Positions 35,650-47,335 of a stretch of 64,000 nucleotides of DNA are shown here, in pieces. The position numbers and the translations under genes are program-made. The stretch covers positions 2,542,001 through 2,606,000 of the forward strand of contig JAHLMK010000006.1 in the NCBI GenBank assembly GCA_019915135.1, read 5' to 3'. The notes beneath the pieces are model-generated. The model was not told the DNA's origin, searched no databases, and worked only from the letters and a program-made list of their open reading frames with translations. Within the stretch, counting starts at the first letter, position 1. Every line of letters begins with the position of its first letter. The DNA comes from Strobilurus pachycystidiatus. Its lineage: Eukaryota; Basidiomycota; Agaricomycetes; Agaricales; Physalacriaceae.

Positions 35650-36140
35650 TCCACGCCCCCGCATTGAGCCACCCTTGCTTCCACTCCCGCATTGAGCACA
35701 GCATTGAACCACGCCTGCATTGTACCACATTGAACCCCTCCCGCATTGAATGCATAACCTGCACCCCGCATTGAACTGCATTGAACCCGCTCCCGCATTG
35801 AATCCGCTCCTGCTCTCGCACCGCACCCGCTCCCGCTTTGAACGCATAGCCCGCCCTCGCATTGAACCGCATTGGACGCATAACCTGCGCCCCGCATTGA
35901 ACCGCATTGAACCCGCTCCCACATCGAACCTACTTCCGCCGCGTTGAACCTGCTTCCGCATTGAACTGCACGCACGTTATTGAACCTGCTCCCACATTGA
36001 ACCTACTTCCGCCATGTTGAACCTGCTTCCGCATTGAACTGCACGCGCTCCCGAACTGAACCCATGACCCGCATCCCACACTCAACCACATTGAACGCGC
36101 TCCCGCATTGAACCTGCTCCCGCATTGAATACTACAGTGA
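35650..36140. repeat. Degenerate minisatellite built on cattgaac / cccgctcccg motifs
   Basis: The words cgcattgaac and ctcccgcattgaa recur dozens of times in ~490 bp with irregular spacing. The frames across it are cysteine/glycine- or His/Leu-rich and not credible proteins. Confidence 0.85.
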
Positions 36141-36366
36141 GCCACGCCCATCGCTCCCTGCATCAAACGGCTCTCGCCCCCCCCCATTTCTATCCCGTTC
36201 CAGCACTGTCCCGCTGCACTACACCTCGTACTACACCTGCCCTCGCAATGGGCCAAACCGTGGGTCTCCTTCATCCGTACTGAACTGCCCCGTACCCGCA
36301 TATCGGGCGGCAGGAAGATGGAAGGGGCGCAGAAACGATAATCAGCAGTATATCACTGAACAGCAC

Positions 36367-36851
36367 ACGTCTTAGACATGAGCACGAATGTCGGATATCT
36401 TCGGATATTTCAATTATATTCGTATCCGACATCCGAAGATATTTGGATGTCGGATGTCGGATACCTCTCGGATGTCGGATGCCTCTCGGATGTCGGATGT
36501 CCACTTTCTGAGCAGACATCCGAGACATGATAGTGTGGGCTGTAGTATATGAGTGTTCTGTGTTAGCTATGTGACTCTAATTGACATTTACACACAGTGT
36601 AATACCATAACTTCATAGTAGGTATGGTTTCAGGCTGCTCTTGATGCAATATTATGCCAATACTCATGGATATTCAGATATATTCGGATATATTCGGATG
36701 AATATTCACAAATATTCGGATATTGGACAATTATCTCGGATGCAATGTCGGATATCCATCCGAATACGAATATCTGGGTTTGAGGTGCACATATTCGTGG
36801 TTCGGATGTCGGATACATCCGAATAGACACTCGTGATCATGTCTAACACGT
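36367..36851. mobile_element. Foldback element rich in TCGGATAT / TCGGATGT words
   Basis: The left end acgtcttagacatgagcacgaatgtc is matched, inverted, by the right end (acgtgttagacatgatcacgagtgtc when reverse-complemented). Both arms are packed with cggatgtcggatg- and attcggatatattc-type words. No open gene and no clear target duplication. Class unknown. Confidence 0.55.
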
Positions 36852-39552
36852 CTCGCGCCCCGACTTTGAGCGCCCGATAGCAGAACTGCTTCATATCCGT
36901 ATCTGTTCATACACTTGCTACACGGCGAGGACCCCCATTGTCCGCATCCGCTGATACATAGCATGTACCTTCATGGTCAATTGTACACATGGTGTCGCAT
37001 TTGTAGATTATGGATTGCTTGCATCGCATTTCCGAGCTCTAGCCCATTCTCTGTTACGTGACGCTGTTGCTGTTGTTATTCGCCTCCACCGATATTCACC
37101 TCGACACTGATATTCACCGCAACTAATACTCACCCCCACATTGAGCTTCCTTCTGCCACTTTCCGTGTTGTTGCTTCCCAACTGCTTCGTAGTATGTATA
37201 TGTCTTCCAATACTTGCTCGCTTACTTGCATCGCCTCCCCGCTTCTCCCTAGCTTTGGCCTAGCCTCTAGCAGAGCTCAGGTAATTAAAAGAGTTCCACT
37301 CATCGCTGCGACACTGCCCTGAAAGCAATATTTTCCATTTCAACAACCATCCTTTCATTTCCACTTACGAGTCACAATCGCAAGATGATGTTATCAGACT
37401 CCTGTCTAGCTCAGACCTCCGCTGCCTTCACAGATTGCAACTGCGAGCCCGGCGTCGTTCTAGCACCATGCTGACTCTCGAGGGCACCCTGCTATGATGG
37501 GCGTATGGCGTCCACCAGTTTCGCGATGCCCTGAGAGGCGCCATCTTGCCTTGACCAACTGACAAGCCGTTGCTCGGGAACTCACTTGAGATCCAGCAGC
37601 AAGTCACGGCTTTGACGCGAACTGTTATCTTTATTCTTAACAGAAGATTGACTATTGCATCCCCTCCCCTGCCCGCCTCTAAAGCACCTTTGTGTCTTTG
37701 TTCTGTTGATACAGAACTTCAACTAGTCCCCAAACTGCCTGTCTCCTTTGCCTGGATACGCACTCAAATGCACTGTCAGAGACGCTCCACGGTCATTCCC
37801 GTTCTCAGAATGCAGTGTATGCCCCATACACACTGAGCCATAGGTGTACCGTACCACAGTGTGCGGTAGCCGTCTTACGGCAAGCTGCGACATTTCCCCA
37901 TCGACTCAACGTACCCAGTGCGCAACTGCACAGTTCTCTACACGTCGAGCCATAGGTGTTCAGTACCACAGTCTGTGGTAGCCATACCACGACTCAATGC
38001 ACCGAGTGCGCAACTGCTCAGTTGTCCTCCTCTCCTCCACTTGCGTCATATGCATTCTCAAAATGGCAGCCTCCGCTAACAAGGACATAAAGTGGACTAT
38101 GTGACACGCGCACGACGAGATCAGGATTCAGAACCGAGAACAGCACCAACTTCACGGTGACCATCCTGTTTCATCGTGATGCGGCATCAAACATGGCCAT
38201 GCGCAAATTGGCTTTGCAGGGAATTGAATCCAGCGTGGTCACTTCCCATAGCTGTCATGAGCAAAGCTTGCAAATGAGCACAGAAGGACTGAAACCTGGT
38301 ATTGCGGCGCTCACCGACCGACCGAATCTCGTCACCCAACAATGTTCCACTCGTAACTACACCTGAGTCGGTGACGATGTCGGAGCAAACCTTGAATGCA
38401 GTGTACCACTACGCACATCTACACGGATATTCTTGCCTTTTCCTCTCTCCTTGCCGCTGCTATTATATTGATTGATCCTCACTTGCCCGTGGATAAGCTA
38501 GGCATCGGGGCGCCCTCGACATGCATGTGAAATTCCTGCTGAGGATATGTACGAGACTGCCGTCGAGATCTCGAACGAAGGACAAATTGGTACTGCTGCC
38601 CAAATGCTCTGTACCAGCGCTTCCGGGTTTGGCCCGGGCCCATTCACATTGCACAAACTGGCAAAGCAACAATCTCCATTTTGTGCCTAAAGGAGCATCC
38701 TGTCTCGCACAGCTGAGGTATGAAAACTGCGGTGACGTGCGGTAACTGCTCCCCATATTACAACCCCCGCCGGGATTACCATCCCAGATTGCCACCCGCC
38801 AGATCACATGGTTGAGTACAAACTCAACCCGACCCGACCGAGAATCTCTCCTCAGTAAACGGTCCTCCGTCCCTATTCTAAGCTCTGTGACCCAAGTCTC
38901 ATCGGACTGATCTGAGAAGGCAACGATGACTAGTCCACTAGCTTAGTCTCAAGATGAGTACCCTGTGACTTTCCTCTGAGCGCCACAACTCGAGCACTCT
39001 CTATCATACACTAACAACTTGACATTTGACGCTCCCATCGTCATCGAAAAAGTCTTGTGGCGGCTCTGCCATCTCACAACTCCCCCACAATCTACCGTGA
39101 CACGCTCGTGCCCGAGACCAACCATCACTGCTTTGACACTGCGATATAAGACAAACTCTGAACCGCGGCAGCTCCTCTATGCTCAACAACCCATTCCGCG
39201 GTCCCAGCAAGCGAGGATTTGCCCGCAAGTAACACTAGAATCAATGGTCATTGCGCGTCTAAGGTCTTCCGACTGAAATCCCCGGAAGCTGTATTGCTAT
39301 GTCCAATTGATTGCTGAAGCACGGACCGTGCAGCCTTCTTGCTCTCCCTCAAGACTTGGCATCAACAAAGCAGACCATAGTGCCACGACACTGTTCGCCA
39401 CTGCACTTTTGAATTGAGCACGGGACTAAGTACTGACTTATACTGTTACATGTACATTGACTTTCTTCCTGAGCATGCGCCCAAGGTCCGCCTCCTTCGA
39501 ATTGGGTATCCGCGCTAGCTGGATGCGTCGTCGCACTCCTTCGTATTGGGTA
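36852..39552. other. No supported gene; contains a ~110-bp imperfect duplication at 37836-38025
   Basis: The stretch gagccataggtgt...gcgcaactgc at 37836-37927 recurs at 37948-38013 with deletions. Elsewhere only short frames occur. Confidence 0.45.
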
Positions 39553-39721
39553 TCGCAGCTGACCACGGATCCCAGGAAGTTAGTCGGGGCCCAAGGGCTC
39601 TTCGAGCCTTTGCCCACACTCTATTGCTCAAGTGACAGCAGACATATCTTACTCAACGACATTCAAGAAAGCCAAGGATCTCATAGGTCTTCTACTCATT
39701 AGCATCGAGGTCTAGTACGAA
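39553..39721. repeat. 169-bp segment repeated at 41188-41356
   Basis: It begins tcgcagctgaccacgg and ends agtacgaa in both copies with no length change. The copy at 39.5 kb ends at the left edge of the hAT-like element; the copy at 41.2 kb shows the same AGTACGAA without an insertion. Confidence 0.9.
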
Positions 39722-40351
39722 TAGTGATCTGCCGGCTCTGGCTTCAGGCCGGGCCAGCCGTGGGCCAGCCGTACTTGGGCCAGAGCCAGGCCAGGCCGTG
39801 GTGACGGCTTCGCAAAGCTCATGGCCTGGCTTGAGATCTTGAAAGCCGTAGGCCAGCCGTCGAGCCGTGGCTTGACACTGTGTCAGGTGTTGGATGAAAT
39901 GCATTGCAAAACTTCACAGGTAATCCACTCCGTCGAGGCCGTGACAATTAGCTGCTACTGGTAGCTTTCTTGAGACCATATCCCAGTCGCGCGGTGAGAT
40001 CTGAGTTGCGCGGTGAGTGATGTCCCGATTAGGAAACACAAGTCTCCAGCACTCACTCGATGTTACCAGTACCCAATGCTCAAGTGTTCATTGGATGGAC
40101 TTGTCCTGTCAGAAATGTCACCTGTAGTACCCAAAAACAACTCGTACGTTATCTCGCACCCCGCCGCATCCCGCTTACATCCCGCCTACATCCCGCCGCA
40201 TCCCGCCGCAAGCCGTGGCCCAAGCCGAAGCCAGGCCAGAGCCAGCCGTGACTGACGGCCTTGGCCTGGCTTGCCATTTCGATGAGCCAGAGCTTTGCGA
40301 AGCCAGGCCAGGCCGGCGGCTTCAGGCCAAAGCCGGGCCAGCAGATCACTA
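39722..40351. mobile_element. hAT-like non-autonomous element, 630 bp, with 8-bp target duplication
   Basis: It begins TAGTGATCTGC and ends GCAGATCACTA; AGTACGAA flanks it on both sides (39714-39721 and 40352-40359). Eight-base duplications and TAG-type ends are features of hAT transposons (established). Subterminal regions are dense in ggccagccg / ggcctggc words in both orientations and share gcttcgcaaagctc. No transposase. Confidence 0.75.
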
Positions 40352-40975
40352 AGTACGAAGATTGTTGAGTTGACATGCGCGAGGTACGAGCGTGCGGCAA
40401 CTTGAGGTCTTCGATCGGACCGGTGATGCGGTCATTCGCTTCTCTCTTTCTGACCGCCATCACCTGCTACTGGTAGCTTTCTTGAGACCATATCCCAGTC
40501 GCGCGGTGAGATCTGAGTTGCGCGGTGAGTGATGTCCCGATTAGGAAACACAAGTCTCCAGCACTCACTCGATGTTACCAGTACCCAATGCTCAAGTGTT
40601 CATTGGATGGACTTGTCCTGTCAGAAATGTCACCTGTAGTACCCAAAAACAACTCGTACGTTATCTCGCACCCCGCCGCATCCCGCTTACATCCCGCCTA
40701 CATCCCGCCGCATCCCGCCGCAAGCCGTGGCCCAAGCCGAAGCCAGGCCAGAGCCAGCCGTGACTGACGGCCTTGGCCTGGCTTGCCATTTCGATGAGCC
40801 AGAGCTTTGCGAAGCCAGGCCAGGCCGGCGGCTTCAGGCCAAAGCCGGGCCAGCAGATCACTAAGTACGAAGATTGTTGAGTTGACATGCGCGAGGTACG
40901 AGCGTGCGGCAACTTGAGGTCTTCGATCGGACCGGTGATGCGGTCATTCGCTTCTCTCTTTCTGACCGCCATCAC
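39952..40975. repeat. Tandem duplication 2 x 512 bp
   Basis: 39952-40463 and 40464-40975 appear identical, running from ctgctactggtagc to ctgaccgccatcac. The unit includes the right half of the hAT-like element, so that right terminus occurs twice (40351 and 40863). Short frames inside (MSDVPIRKHK...) are duplicated by-products. Each unit also has an atcccgcc microrepeat. Confidence 0.92.
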
Positions 40976-41187
40976 GTCCGACACCGAAGCCGTGCTCACG
41001 ACAGTCTCGAGCGCGCACACACTCGCTCGGGCTCGTTTAATTTTCCCACCCTCCGCACCCTTTTCAAACCAGGTTCCGCCCCACTTTAAGACCGAACCTG
41101 TTTGCTCGAACTCACATCAGCATTGAACTGCTCTGACGAGCACTTCTAGATCCTATTCAGCTCTCGTTCGAGGTTTCCCACCCGCCC

Positions 41188-41356
41188 TCGCAGCTGACCA
41201 CGGATCCCAGGAAGTTAGTCGGGGCCCAAGGGCTCTTCGAGCCTTTGCCCACACTCTATTGCTCAAGTGACAGCAGACATATCTTACTCAACGACATTCA
41301 AGAAAGCCAAGGATCTCATAGGTCTTCTACTCATTAGCATCGAGGTCTAGTACGAA
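41188..41356. repeat. Second copy of the 169-bp segment (unfilled target)
   Basis: See 39553-39721. Here AGTACGAA is followed directly by gaccgctcgactg. Confidence 0.9.
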
Positions 41357-42059
41357 GACCGCTCGACTGAGGTCTCACGGCAACTGCCGTTCGAGGGTTC
41401 GAGCCCGAAGAAACCCAAACTCGATTTTCTCGTTCTCATTCGTTCTAATGATCTAGACGACACGATTTCTGCGTAGATACAGCTTGATGTGCGGTACTGA
41501 AATACCCAGAGACATGCTCGCACCCAAACTGCACTGTTATTGACGAACGAAATGGAACGGGCTCCTTCCTATTCCGGTAACTTGAGCTTAGTCCCACTGG
41601 CAAAATTGCCTTCACTCCAAACTTCCTTGAGTGCATAGCATAGTCTATATTGCCTGTACGCGGAGATGACCTGGTCATTGACATAGATGATGACGTCAAG
41701 GTGGGGTTGATAAATAGGTTCATGGGAGACGTGGAGAATGTTCACTGGCGGCTCTCTTCCATCAAGTTCAAACCGGTTCAGGACAAACTTGTGCCCCAAA
41801 GTTCGGGGCCTTCATGCAAAATAGGTGTACGTTGAGACCAGTATTTCCTGACCAGAGCTGTGTGAGGGTGCAGGCATCTGGGATGGAAGGCTTGTTGAAC
41901 ACTTTGAGCGTCGCATTCGACCGGTATTGTAGTCTGACATCAGGCCGCTTTTGCCCCGGTGCCGTCATCTACCTACTTTGAGCCCGTCGAAAACCCATCG
42001 TCCACTTCCATCATCTCATTGCCGACACCACACACGACAGACCCGTCACCGCCACGTCC
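41357..42059. other. No supported gene; B-box-like word at 41396-41406
   Basis: gggttcgagccc resembles a tRNA T-arm/B box, but no cloverleaf forms around it. Minus-strand frames at 41445-41968 shift frame repeatedly and were not recognised. Confidence 0.4.
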
Positions 42060-43174
42060 ATGCCCGTACCCGTCACGTCCATGCCCGTCCCCGCCACATC
42101 CATGCCCATCACCTATTCCGGCTCCCTCCAGGAGAAGAACAAAACAGAACTTAGAGACATCGCTGGCGCACTGAAGCTCGACTCTGATGGCACCAAGGAC
42201 GATTTGCAAAGAAAAATAAAGCGCCATTGGGATGATCATCAGAGCGAACTAGAGGATAATCCGACGTTCTCCGGGCTCTACGACATCCTCACTATTCGAA
42301 CCATGATAGCCCGGCAAGAGGAAGCTCTTCGACGTTTTCCAACACCACCACACATGCAGGGACCCGATCCCTCCCAACTTTTCGGGCGTGTTTTGCTTGT
42401 GGTGTTCAACGCGCTATGCCTCACCTCGTACGGGCACCCAGGTCTGGAACCGGTGTGGGCATCCATAGTGCTAGAACAGTTGGGAGATGAGACGGTATGG
42501 AAGGAGCTAGTCGAGCAAATATATATACCACACTAGCTAATTACAACGTTGTGGTGAGTGTCTGTGATGTGGGACATTCCCGTGCTGATTCACGGCCCTT
42601 TGACGCAGGGTAGTCTTTTGCTCGCTTCCTGCGCTGCATTCCTTTCTACAACCCCTCCGCAAGCCGATATGATCAACTACACTCTTCGGGGACCATACAT
42701 GTGTATGCTGCAGGCATTCCCCCTCCTTCTGGGTGGAATTATCGTGGGCTCGGCATGCATGCTACTACTAGTAGTTAGGAAAGCGCGGCATCACTGGGCG
42801 CGTGAGGTATGTAGGCTTCTAGATCACCCATCGCCAGTCTCACAGTGATAATGTAGGTTCTCTATGCTAGCAGCTTGAACGTTTGGTGCACACTCATCAT
42901 ATTATCATATCCATTCTTTTCTATTGGGATCGGGACGATGTTGTTTGCAATGGGTCAGTACTTACGTATCTTTGTCGAGTTCGAGACTTGCTGATTTTTC
43001 GCGCGCCTAGCTCTTATGAGCGCCGTCTGCGCAGCGGAGAACAAAATACTTCAGGGAGTAGCCGTGTTGATGCTCATATTGCCGGTATCCAACGTGAGAC
43101 TGTTCGCTGTATCGTGTGCCACAGTCAAGCGGCTGAGCATCAGGCAAAGATGCGAGTTCGATGTATCCGACTGA
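42060..43174 (+). pseudogene. SAP-domain / multi-pass membrane protein gene with a dinucleotide frameshift
   Basis: Exons 42060-42553, 42609-42806, 42857-42953 and 43011-43174, with introns of 50-57 nt having GT...AG ends. The first exon encodes a SAP-like DNA-binding helix pair (LQEKNKTELRDIAGALKL...DLQRKIKRHW) and LFGRVLLVVFNALCLTSYGHP. Later exons encode membrane segments (GSLLLASCAAFLSTTPP, MLQAFPLLLGGIIVGSACMLLLVV, WCTLIILSYPFFSIGIGTMLF, ILQGVAVLMLILPV). The two parts are out of phase by two bases at a TA run (atatatata, 42519-42527): the SAP frame stops at 42534-42536, while the other frame runs NIYTTLANYNVV into the membrane part. This suggests a recent AT insertion. If translated as is, only the soluble 158-residue part is made. 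Confidence 0.72.
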
Positions 43175-43489
43175 ATCGTCCTTGGAACTGCCTACATACA
43201 AAATCACTCGATCTACTCAACCTATCTTCACATGATTTTGCCGTATTGACTGCTTGGAAAGAATCAACTTATACCACTATATATCATTGCGGCTCGCGAA
43301 ACGGTTGGCGCAGATTGCAAGGACCACTCGAGTTTCCGCCAAAGTCTTTTCTTTCGAGCTACTGGGAACAAGGGTCTACCTTACACGATTTCATTGTGTC
43401 AACGCTGAATAGAGTCCGTCATTGCGTGCCAGTCCCTTGTCGCAACCTTTGCTCTATTTCCTCGCCCGTCTCGTGCCGTTTCTTCTGAG

Positions 43490-44937
43490 TTATGCAGTAA
43501 TCTCCTCCAAATCATTCAACAGTCTCCTCGCTCTCCTTCTCCCAGATGCCCCAAAGCCATGGCCCTCCATGAAGTTTTTGCGGACCCGCACTTCGACGCC
43601 TCTTCGCGCTACCATCTCAAACAGCACCTCATCCAGAGGCACCCGCCCCACCGCCTCGCCAATCGAGCCTTTGAACGGACGAATGTCGAAGGTGACATTC
43701 AGGTCTCGAAGGACCTCGAATTTCGACCCAGCTAACAGTGCGTCGAGTCGCCGCCACGGCTCGAAGGACGTCAGATCAGCGCCCTCGATCGAGACCGTTA
43801 GGGAAAGGGAAGTGATATCGCTGGTTGTTATGTCCTCGAGCACGCGAATCCACCAGGATATCGCAATGTCGTTGTAGGGATCCATTTGGTATCTGAGCTC
43901 GACCGTGGGGAAGGAGCCGATGGCGAGCGGAGAATATTCGCTGACAGGCACAGTGTTTGGTTCTGGGAGAGAGCATATTAGAATCAGGTTTAGATCGTTT
44001 GAGTAAGGTACGCACTGAGATAAGTGTGGTCGCGCGGAGCGTGTCTGTTCCAAGAGACCACTAAAGACGGCAGTCCCGGAAGTCCATCGAGTCTTAGGAG
44101 CGTCTCATGCAGCTCTAGAAGATCTCTTTCCGATTCTATCTCTATCACTATGACGCGCAAGTTTGGGAAGACCTCCAAGGGACGGACAAGCCACGCTTCG
44201 AGGGAAGAGGGCAAGAAGATGAATCCCAAGAAATCGATGTGCTCCACCGTAGGAATGGAGGGCGCTGCTTCCTCCTCCCCAAGCGCAGCGCCAAAAGAGC
44301 CGAGATGATTCGTGAGTGTGATCCGACGCGTCGTGGTCCCCTCACATACTCTGAACAGAGATACGACGTTCTCTGCCAAGGAGTCGATGTCGAGGAAGGA
44401 TACGTGCTCAAGGCACTTCATCTGCAACAGCGCGCGATGCACCCCGTTTGCCAGAAGCGCCTGGATCTCGGCAGTCTCCCGCCGAGCATACCCAATGCAC
44501 TCGAACTGCAGCGTCAAGTGCGTAACGTTCGTCAAGGACGAGAGGACAAGCTCAAAGTTGCGGTCGAACGCGCGAGCATTAGCCGCTCCCCTCCCGGCCA
44601 TGAGATTAGTAAAGGTTGCCCCCTTGATAAGACCGCCGATATGAGAGGCGCGCTCATCCCTTATGAGGGGAAGGAACCGGGAGAAGTACGTCTTGGGATC
44701 GTGACGCTCGATGTTCTTAATATAGACGCGATGAAAAAGGTAGGCCTGGCAGCGTGGGGCCCATGATTGGCAGACACGGGCGCATTTCATGAGAGATAGA
44801 CGATCCTCTGCGTCGTTCAGACAGGCGAGTACGATGTCGATCAGTTCCTCTGGAAGTGTGACGGGCTCTGTTGAGGCAAAATCCATGAGCAAGAGGATAG
44901 ACGTGTTTCGTAGATGATGGATGTTGTCGAGTGGCAT
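43490..44937 (-). CDS. F-box protein
   Basis: Exon 1 is 44937-44016 and exon 2 is 43962-43490; the 53-nt intron has GTGCGT...CCAG ends. The product is about 464 residues from ATG 44937, or 447 from the internal ATG 44886, which directly precedes the F-box. The motif TLPEELIDIVLACLNDAEDRLSLMKCARVCQSWAPRCQAYLF fits an F-box, the SKP1-binding domain of SCF ubiquitin ligases. The rest is leucine-rich without a clear repeat register (LTNVTHLTLQFECIG, VFPNLRVIVIEIES), as is usual for mushroom F-box proteins of unknown substrate. Confidence 0.85.
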
Positions 44938-45235
44938 GCAAATGTTGCCGTCGTGATGACTATCATTGCTGCTGAGTCATCACCCCTCTCTGGTCGTCAG
45001 GTCGTTCCGTCTCAAGTGTGCCCGAACGGACTCCACTGGAAGTAAGGGGAGACGCAAAGTACTGTACTATAGTAGCACACAAATCATGTTGAGTTGAATG
45101 CGAGAATATACTCGAAAAAAGAAACCAGAAAGCATAAGAATTTGTACTACATATACACAGCGTCTAAAAGCAATCATCGCTGTCTTAGTCTCTAATTTAT
45201 ACAGAACGTGTCCGATTCCATTCTAATTATCATTA
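44938..45235. other. Intergenic between F-box gene start and MFS gene end
   Basis: 298 bp, AT-rich towards the MFS 3' end. No gene seen. Confidence 0.6.
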
Positions 45236-47335
45236 TCATGTATGAGTAGTAGGCTTCATGGTATGTCGGCTACGCATCCGTATTGCCTTTCCGTACTTCC
45301 AGAACAGCCATGGTCTGGAGGAATGCACGTCAATTTCGCTCTTCGAGCAAAACGTTTGGGAAATCACTCACGAAGGACACCCAATGACGATAGCCACAAC
45401 AGCTAGTATGGTATCGCCCTTCCCATACCCGAGCCTCTTGTACATCGTCGGCGCGAACAGCGGGAACCCAAACGCGAAGACAGAGCGGAGGAAAGTCACC
45501 GCGGCCAAAGCTGATACATAGTAAATCTCGTTATTACGCCTCTACCGTAGAAGTAGGAAGAGAGAGCGCACCACTAGCAGCAAAGAGCGTGAACGTATCA
45601 ACGAGATACGTCTGTATGCACTGGAAGGACAAGATCATTCCAGCACCGACGAACGCCATGCCTATATCAACTAGGATCCAAGGGAGGTGTTTTTCCGCGG
45701 CCCATCCCGAGAGGAGGAGCCCGATGGGGAACATAATCGAGGCGGGGACCATGGACGCTAAGATTTGGGAGTCGTCAACGTTGGCTGCAAAGGCGAGTGT
45801 CTACATTTACTCACGGATCCGAAACTCAGGCTCCCCAACACAGCCATTGCGGTCTTTGAGGTACTTGTACACCCGGTCCATGGTCCGAGAGTTTAGCTGT
45901 GATGTGAAGATGAGACCTATGCCGAGTGCAAGGTAGTGCAGTCCGGCAATGCCGCCGGATTGGTGGTAAACCTCAGAGTAGATTGTAGGAATGGTCGTGA
46001 GATACACTGCGATGGTCAAGTGTCACAATAAAACAGTGGCGTGGAGAAGACCTACAATAGAAGATTCCATAGACGAACGCCATGTACAGGCCAAGAAGCT
46101 GCACGATCGATTCGTGTATGAACAGCGCGAACGGGCGTTTCAGCGCCTTTGCAAATATAAGTTGCCAGCTGGTGAACGTCAATTGTCCGCACTCGTCAAG
46201 CACACTCATTCTCCTTACCTTCGTGCCTCAGAGGTCTCAAACACAGTCCTATACCGTCTCCCACCTTTCTCCGGATCTTCTGCCTTGCGCAACCTCTTGA
46301 TCTTCCGCTCTAGAAGTACTGGCGCGAATGCTAAAACGGCCGGTAAGCCCGAGGTCTAACGGAAGCTACCGTTCTCCACTCACTCTCGCGTAAGAAAAAC
46401 AGTCCCATGATCTGGACGGCCATGGCAAACATGGATGTAGACCAGAACTGGAAGATTCAGTCAGGAGACGAAGTAGTAAGCATGGATTCGGGGCACGCAC
46501 GACCCATCTCCAGGTCGTCCGCGCGCTTATCCACGCGCCGATTACTGGACCCACAACTGGACCCATGAGCGGGGCGAGGGAGTACGTCGCGGAGGCCCTT
46601 CCGCGCTCCTCTGCGCGCCACAGGTCGCCGAGTACACCCATGCCTACAGCTAGAGGTGGACTACCTCCCAGGCCAGCGAGGAATCGGAAAATGATAAGCT
46701 GGGTGGTGTTTTGGGAGAAGGCGCAGCCAAGATTCCATGCTAATTAAGTGTGAGGAAGACGGGATGGATAGAGTTTAGGGTTCAGAGTGGGTTACCAAAG
46801 AAGAAGAGATTGGCGAGCTGGATGACTTTGGTTCGACCGTATATCTCGCTGAGCGGGGCCATAAACTGTGATGGTTAGTCAACCGTCCTCGGGCATCGGG
46901 CAGGTGAGACCAACCAAAGGTCCAATTGCTTGAACAATTTATTACTCTGAGCAGCCGGGTAGCAAGTCAGAAAGACTGGCTGGCACGCACCATATGCGAG
47001 CACAAACGTCGACACAGTCATCGCCACCACCACCGGACTGTCGATGTGGAATTCCGCCGCAATCTTGGCCGTCCCGGGCGCGATCCCAGACGACGTGACC
47101 GTGCTCGCGAACGTGAACAGCGACACTGCAATAGTTGCGCGCCACCGCTTCTCGTACGGCCAACTGCCGACACATGCTGGTCAGCACCGATTCTGCTTCC
47201 GAGCCGACGGACACACTTCTTTGGATTCTCCGGGTCATCCGGACCGTCCCAGTCGACCACGACGACGGCGTCTTCCTCCTCGCCAACGACGGTCTCGCCA
47301 CCTTTTTCGTTCGCGTCCGTCTCCTTGTCAGACAT
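45236..47335 (-). CDS. MFS transporter, DHA1 (drug:H+ antiporter) type
   Basis: Twelve minus-strand exons: 47335-47217, 47163-46991, 46928-46915, 46865-46796, 46739-46501, 46447-46384, 46330-46219, 46168-46056, 46006-45815, 45757-45572, 45510-45372, 45314-45236. The sum is exactly 500 codons (499 residues), the usual DHA1 length. The N-terminus has WDGPDDPENPKNWPYEKRW, typical of fungal DHA1 transporters. APLSEIYGR matches the loop 2-3 motif A and MGPVVGPVIGAWI the antiporter motif C. The C-terminus has CPSPWLFWKYGKAIR. It probably exports drugs, polyamines or aromatic metabolites at the plasma membrane; the substrate is unknown. Exon 3 is only 14 nt; its acceptor (AAG) is the weakest site. 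Confidence 0.9.

Noticed and set aside
35602..35975. Overlapping minus-strand frames rich in Cys, Gly and Arg
   Set aside because: By-products of the cattgaac minisatellite; three frames are open at once with repetitive content.
40013..41020. Frames MSDVPIRKHK... and MCALETVV... present twice or more
   Set aside because: They lie in duplicated repeat DNA and the hAT-like element; duplication explains the repeated frames and no protein domain is seen.
41380..41420. Possible tRNA or SINE head with gggttcgagccc
   Set aside because: Only the B-box-like word is present; no A box at proper spacing and no cloverleaf.
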